The notes beneath the pieces were generated by a model, which saw nothing but the letters and a program-made list of their open reading frames with translations, did not search any database and had not been told where the DNA came from. The translations under genes were made by a program, and so were the position numbers. A DNA stretch of 64,000 nt from Citrobacter sp. Res13-Sevr-PEB04-36 (GTDB taxonomy: Bacteria; Pseudomonadota; Gammaproteobacteria; Enterobacterales; Enterobacteriaceae): NCBI RefSeq assembly GCF_015672735.1, contig NZ_JADABY010000015.1:1-64000 (forward strand), given 5' to 3'. This document shows positions 60,776-64,000 of this stretch, piece after piece. Position 1 is the stretch's first letter; each line of letters starts with the position of its first letter.

Positions 60776-61017
60776 AATGTAGCCTCTTGCCTCATTCAGC
60801 ACCTGAAATGCCGGAAAGAGAGTTAATTTATGAAATAAAATGCTGAGCAATAAGAGCTCAGGACCGGGACGGATTATAGGGAGAGGGGCAGTTATCAGCC
60901 ACACAAAAAATGTGGTTCAGGCCTGGATAAGGTCTGTATGCTTATCCTGTAAACGATGTGCGTGACAGTGTAATGTTTTGCGATTTGTTTGGCTGGTAAA
61001 ATAACCAGCCGACAGGG

Positions 61018-61761
61018 TTATTTGCGTGGTTCGTCATCCCAGGCGTGCGGGGCAAAAAGATAGCCTTTATTACGGATGGTCTTGATGCGGTACGGTTCCG
61101 TGGCGTTATCCATCAGTTTTTTACGTAGACGGGAAATCGCCACATCAACGCTGCGGTCCATTCCATCGTAGCTCACGCCACGCAGGTTTTTCAGTAACGC
61201 ATCGCGATCCATAATGTGTCCCGCATGGGTTGCCAGTTCCCACAGCAGTTCGAAATCAGCGGTAGACAGCGAAACGGGTTCACCTGCAAGCTGCACGGAA
61301 CGATTGGTCGGATCGATGCTCAGCGTGCCAAAGCGCAGCATGGTATGCGGCGTAAGGGTGGCCGCCTGAATACCTTTCGACTGCGTCGAATGTTCGTTCT
61401 GGCGTAAATGCAGGCGCAGGCGGGCCAGCAGCACCGCCGGCGGAGTCGTTTTCAGAATGTAGTCACAGGCACCCATTTCGAGCGCCAGTATATGGTTCAT
61501 ATCGCTGTCGAGAGAGGTCAGCAGAACAATCGGACCCTGCCAGCGCCCGCGTAAATCACGGCAGATGCTCATCCCGTCTTTGCCCGGCAGCATAATGTCT
61601 AACAACACCAGGTCGGGTTGAACCTGCAGGACCTTCTCTTCGGCCAAATCGCCGCGTGGTTCAAGGATAACCTCGATATCATGGCGGGCCAGGTAGGCGG
61701 CAATAAGCGAGCCGACTTCAGGATCATCTTCAACAAATACGATGGTGTTCATATCATTCAT
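61018..61761 (-). CDS. rstA: Response regulator RstA (OmpR family)
   Basis: A 247-residue OmpR-type regulator. The receiver domain has the acidic pocket VFVEDD, the phosphorylated Asp in LVLLDIMLPGKDG, Thr in VLLTSLDSD and Lys in DYILKTTPP; the winged-helix DNA-binding domain ends DVAISRLRKKL..IRNKGYLFAPHAW. The E. coli protein ends about there, while this one continues with DDEPRK before the stop. Met1 or Met4 could be the start (61761 or 61752). In E. coli PhoP drives it; a PhoP-like box is present. Its partner rstB is 4.7 kb away. Confidence 0.96.
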   Translation of the reverse strand: MNDMNTIVFVEDDPEVGSLIAAYLARHDIEVILEPRGDLAEEKVLQVQPDLVLLDIMLPGKDGMSICRDLRGRWQGPIVLLTSLDSDMNHILALEMGACDYILKTTPPAVLLARLRLHLRQNEHSTQSKGIQAATLTPHTMLRFGTLSIDPTNRSVQLAGEPVSLSTADFELLWELATHAGHIMDRDALLKNLRGVSYDGMDRSVDVAISRLRKKLMDNATEPYRIKTIRNKGYLFAPHAWDDEPRK

Positions 61762-61807
61762 TTTGATTATAAAGCGCCAACATACACCGACCCTGTTTTT
61801 CCTTCCA

Positions 61808-61824
61808 TTAATCTTTTCTAAACA
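61808..61824 (-). promoter_or_regulatory. PhoP-box-like repeat upstream of rstA
   Basis: On the minus strand TGTTTA, five bases, GATTAA: the first half is a perfect PhoP half-site and the second matches at four of six positions of (T/G)GTTTA-N5-(T/G)GTTTA. It lies about 47-63 bases before the rstA start, where E. coli rstA is PhoP-activated. Confidence 0.5.
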
Positions 61825-61878
61825 ACAACGCTTCCGTTATGCTAGGGGCTGATGTTATTGATGTGTTAAGGCAAAGTG

Positions 61879-62214
61879 ATGGGGCTCGTAATAAAAGCGG
61901 CGCTGGGCGCGCTGGTGGTGGTGTTGATTGGTGTGTTGGCTAAAACAAAGAATTACTATATTGCCGGGTTAATTCCGCTGTTCCCGACATTTGCGCTGAT
62001 CGCCCATTATATTGTGGCCAGCGAGCGCGGGATCGACGCGTTACGTACCACGATAATCTTCAGCATGTGGTCAATCATTCCCTATTTTATCTACCTTGTT
62101 TCACTGTGGTATTTCACCGGTTTTATGCGTTTACCCGTCGCGCTCGGCGGGGCGGTAGTCTGCTGGGGCCTGAGCGCGTGGTTGCTGATTATTTGTTGGG
62201 TTAAATTGCACTAA
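61879..62214 (+). CDS. ydgC: GlpM-family inner-membrane protein YdgC
   Basis: A 111-residue protein with four hydrophobic segments. It matches E. coli YdgC (GlpM family, linked in Pseudomonas to alginate production; role in enterics unknown). The GTG at 61876 is in frame directly before the ATG; I chose the ATG. It is divergent from rstA by 117 bases and its stop overlaps convergent folM by three or four bases (CTAA). Confidence 0.93.
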   Translation: MGLVIKAALGALVVVLIGVLAKTKNYYIAGLIPLFPTFALIAHYIVASERGIDALRTTIIFSMWSIIPYFIYLVSLWYFTGFMRLPVALGGAVVCWGLSAWLLIICWVKLH

Positions 62215-62930
62215 CGCAGGTGGCGACCGCCATCCAGGGCAAAACTGCGCCCGGTGACAAAACAACTGGTCAACAGATAATCGATTAAATCAATGACTTC
62301 TTTCTCACCGGGCGCGGTTTTCATCAGTGATTTGTTCAGTGCCTGCTGACGATATTCGGCGTCGTCATCTTCGTTAAACAGAATAAGCGACGGGGCAATG
62401 GCGTTCACTTTGACTTCTGGCGCCAGTTTACGCGCGAATGACCGGGTCATATTGTCCAACGCGGCCTTGCTGGCGGCATACGCAATATGTTTGTCGCTGC
62501 CGCGCTCGACGACGTAATCGGTAAAATGAATGATGTCACTCGCGGCGTGGCCGTGACCGCGGAGCAGGTCTTCCAGCGCGTGGTTGAGCAGGTAGGGTGT
62601 GTTGACGTGGATCTGCATCATGCTGGACAGCACGTCAGGTAGTGACGCGCCGGGTTTTTCTGCGACCCAGGCACTGGCATTGTGCACGATGGCGCGTAAT
62701 CCCGCTGTCCGACTTTTTACGTCGTCGGCAAAGGCCAGTACACCGGCATCGGTCGAAAAATCGGCCTGAATGCACACCGCACCAGCCTCTTGCAGACCAT
62801 CAATCGATGGATAATGCGTGCGATAACTGATAATTACCGGCTGTTTTTGATTCAGAAAATGCCATGCAATTGCGAGGCCGATGCGACGGCCTGCCCCGGT
62901 AATAAGTATTGGCAAGGGCTTTTTACCCAT
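62211..62930 (-). CDS. folM: Dihydromonapterin reductase FolM
   Basis: A 239-residue short-chain dehydrogenase that makes tetrahydromonapterin with NADPH and has side activity on dihydrofolate. The Rossmann motif is PILITGAGRRIGLAIAW, and the catalytic Tyr-Lys pair is in AYAASKAALDNM with Ser/Thr upstream in IIHFTDYVVE. The C-terminus FALDGGRHLR matches E. coli FolM. GGAGATTACG stands before ATG 62930; an ATG at 62942 in the same frame is less likely. Confidence 0.95.
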   Translation of the reverse strand: MGKKPLPILITGAGRRIGLAIAWHFLNQKQPVIISYRTHYPSIDGLQEAGAVCIQADFSTDAGVLAFADDVKSRTAGLRAIVHNASAWVAEKPGASLPDVLSSMMQIHVNTPYLLNHALEDLLRGHGHAASDIIHFTDYVVERGSDKHIAYAASKAALDNMTRSFARKLAPEVKVNAIAPSLILFNEDDDAEYRQQALNKSLMKTAPGEKEVIDLIDYLLTSCFVTGRSFALDGGRHLR

Positions 62931-62967
62931 CGTAATCTCCATTAGCAGTAAACGATGGGTATGACGT

Positions 62968-64000
62968 TTACCCCATCAATATCCAGGTTGCCGGGACGGC
63001 GGCGACCAGCAACAGGCCGATCAAAACCAATTCCTGGCGGTTCAGCACGTTATCGTGCGTGTGCGTTTTTCTGGCGTAAAGGAAGACCAGTAACCCAGGC
63101 GCATACAGCACCACGGACAGTAACAGGTGCATTGGGCCAGACGCATATAATAACCATAAGCCATAAATACATGCACCGACACCAACAGCCTGATGAATCG
63201 GGCGGGTGGCTATTTTCAGTAAAAATGCACCAACCAGGAAATAAGGTACCAGAATCATCTCTGAGGCAATCGTCAGCAGCGTATTGTAGTCGGAGCCAGT
63301 GAGCCAGATCAGCACCAAACATACCTGCACGCAGATATTGGTGAGCCACAGCGAAGCCGATGGCGCACCTTGCGCATTTTGGCGTGCAAAAATACGCGGG
63401 AAGGCTTTGTGTGTCGATGCCAGGAACGGCACTTCAGCCGCCATAATCGTCCAGCTTAAATAGGCCCCACAAACGGAAACAATCAGGCCTGCCGCAATAA
63501 TAATTTCACCCCATGGCCCCATCATTTTGACCATCAGTCCGGCCATTGACGGGTTACGGATCTCAGCCAGTTCCGGGCGGGCAACCACGCCAAGCGAAAG
63601 CAGGGTAACCAACAGGTAAACGCCCAGTGCGGCCAATACCGCCAGTAACGTGGCACGGCCGACATCGCGTTTATTACGGGCGCGTGCTGAAACCACGACC
63701 GCGCCTTCTACCCCGATGAACACCCACAGCGTGATGAGCATGGTGTTTTTAACTTGTTCCCAGACCGGAACACCCAGCGCCATGCCGGTAAAATCCAGGG
63801 TAAAGGTATCGAGCTTAAACAGCATAAAGGCCAATACAACAAACAGACCCAGAGGCAACAATTTCGCCAGTGTCGCTACCAGGTTAATGCTGGCGGCTGT
63901 TTGTACACCGCGTAATACCAGAAAATGGACCACCCACAGCAGCACTGAGGCCCCGACGATAGACTGCCAGGTATTTCCGTCGCCAAATAAACGCAATTCA
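62968..64000 (-). CDS. ydgI: YdgI, arginine:ornithine antiporter-like APC permease (partial)
   Basis: The C-terminal 343 or so residues of a membrane permease of the amino acid-polyamine-organocation superfamily, like E. coli YdgI (460) and ArcD/LysP-type antiporters. The frame is open to the window edge (..ELRLFGDGNTW), so the first 115 or so residues lie outside. About nine membrane segments are visible, and VFIGVEGAVVVSARARNKRDVGRAT is the family block after helix 6. Substrate is inferred as arginine/ornithine from homologues. It lies downstream-facing next to folM, as in E. coli. Confidence 0.9.
   Translation of the reverse strand, partial: ELRLFGDGNTWQSIVGASVLLWVVHFLVLRGVQTAASINLVATLAKLLPLGLFVVLAFMLFKLDTFTLDFTGMALGVPVWEQVKNTMLITLWVFIGVEGAVVVSARARNKRDVGRATLLAVLAALGVYLLVTLLSLGVVARPELAEIRNPSMAGLMVKMMGPWGEIIIAAGLIVSVCGAYLSWTIMAAEVPFLASTHKAFPRIFARQNAQGAPSASLWLTNICVQVCLVLIWLTGSDYNTLLTIASEMILVPYFLVGAFLLKIATRPIHQAVGVGACIYGLWLLYASGPMHLLLSVVLYAPGLLVFLYARKTHTHDNVLNRQELVLIGLLLVAAVPATWILMG

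Noticed and set aside
60991-61010. Hairpin after rstA (GGCTGGT/ACCAGCC)
   Set aside because: Only 7 bp, with no T-run on the rstA strand; not enough to call a terminator.

Overview
This window is chromosomal DNA from a member of the Enterobacteriaceae, most likely Citrobacter or a close relative of Salmonella/Escherichia. The basis is gene order plus near-identical recognisable proteins: the window follows, in mirror image, the E. coli 36-38 min stretch near the replication terminus (ydhR, mdtK, ribE, cfa, punC, punR, purR, ydhP, sodB, mepH, grxD, rnt, gloA, nemA, nemR, ydhL, ydhF, sodC, ydhKJI, slyA, slyB, anmK, mliC, pdxH, tyrS, pdxY, gstA, dtpA, nth, rsxEGDCBA, ydgK, cnu, blr, ydgJ, add, malY, malX, malI, ydgA, manA, fumA, fumC, tus, rstB, rstA, ydgC, folM, ydgI). 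The genus is an inference; no marker gene settles it.

Left end (1-3.6 kb) is accessory. It has two related small secreted proteins of different base composition, a tiny lipoprotein, a MsgA/DinI-like gene behind a perfect LexA (SOS) box, a DUF523 protein and ydhR. A stand-alone RluA-type pseudouridine synthase then sits where E. coli K-12 has the valV-valW tRNAs. From about 4.4 to 42 kb the window is ordinary core genome: flavin and lipid genes, purine control (PunR/PunC, PurR with its own operator), oxidative and electrophile stress genes (SodB, SodC, GrxD, NemR-NemA-GloA), cell-wall recycling and lysozyme defence (AnmK, MliC, MepH, SlyB), vitamin B6 genes (PdxH, PdxY), TyrS, and the Rsx electron-transfer complex that resets SoxR, in one tight operon with nth. 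Two very small proteins (YnhF, Blr) and a Cys-rich 34-codon ORF lie between larger genes.

From 42 to 55 kb: a membrane-bound diguanylate cyclase is inserted between add and malY, followed by the malXY/malI locus with two palindromic MalI operators and a CRP site, then manA, the fumA-fumC pair, and tus with a Ter site in its promoter (a replication fork trap).

From 56.3 to 61 kb, a roughly 4.7 kb island splits the normally contiguous rstA-rstB two-component operon. It carries a decayed phage integrase end touching rstB, an unrecognised small protein, an APH(6)/StrB-family antibiotic kinase, a NiCoT nickel/cobalt permease and a TcyP-like cystine symporter. RstA keeps a PhoP-like box upstream, so RstB has probably lost the PhoP-driven promoter. 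This is the most unusual architecture in the window. No CRISPR array, rRNA, tRNA, intact insertion sequence or complete prophage was seen.
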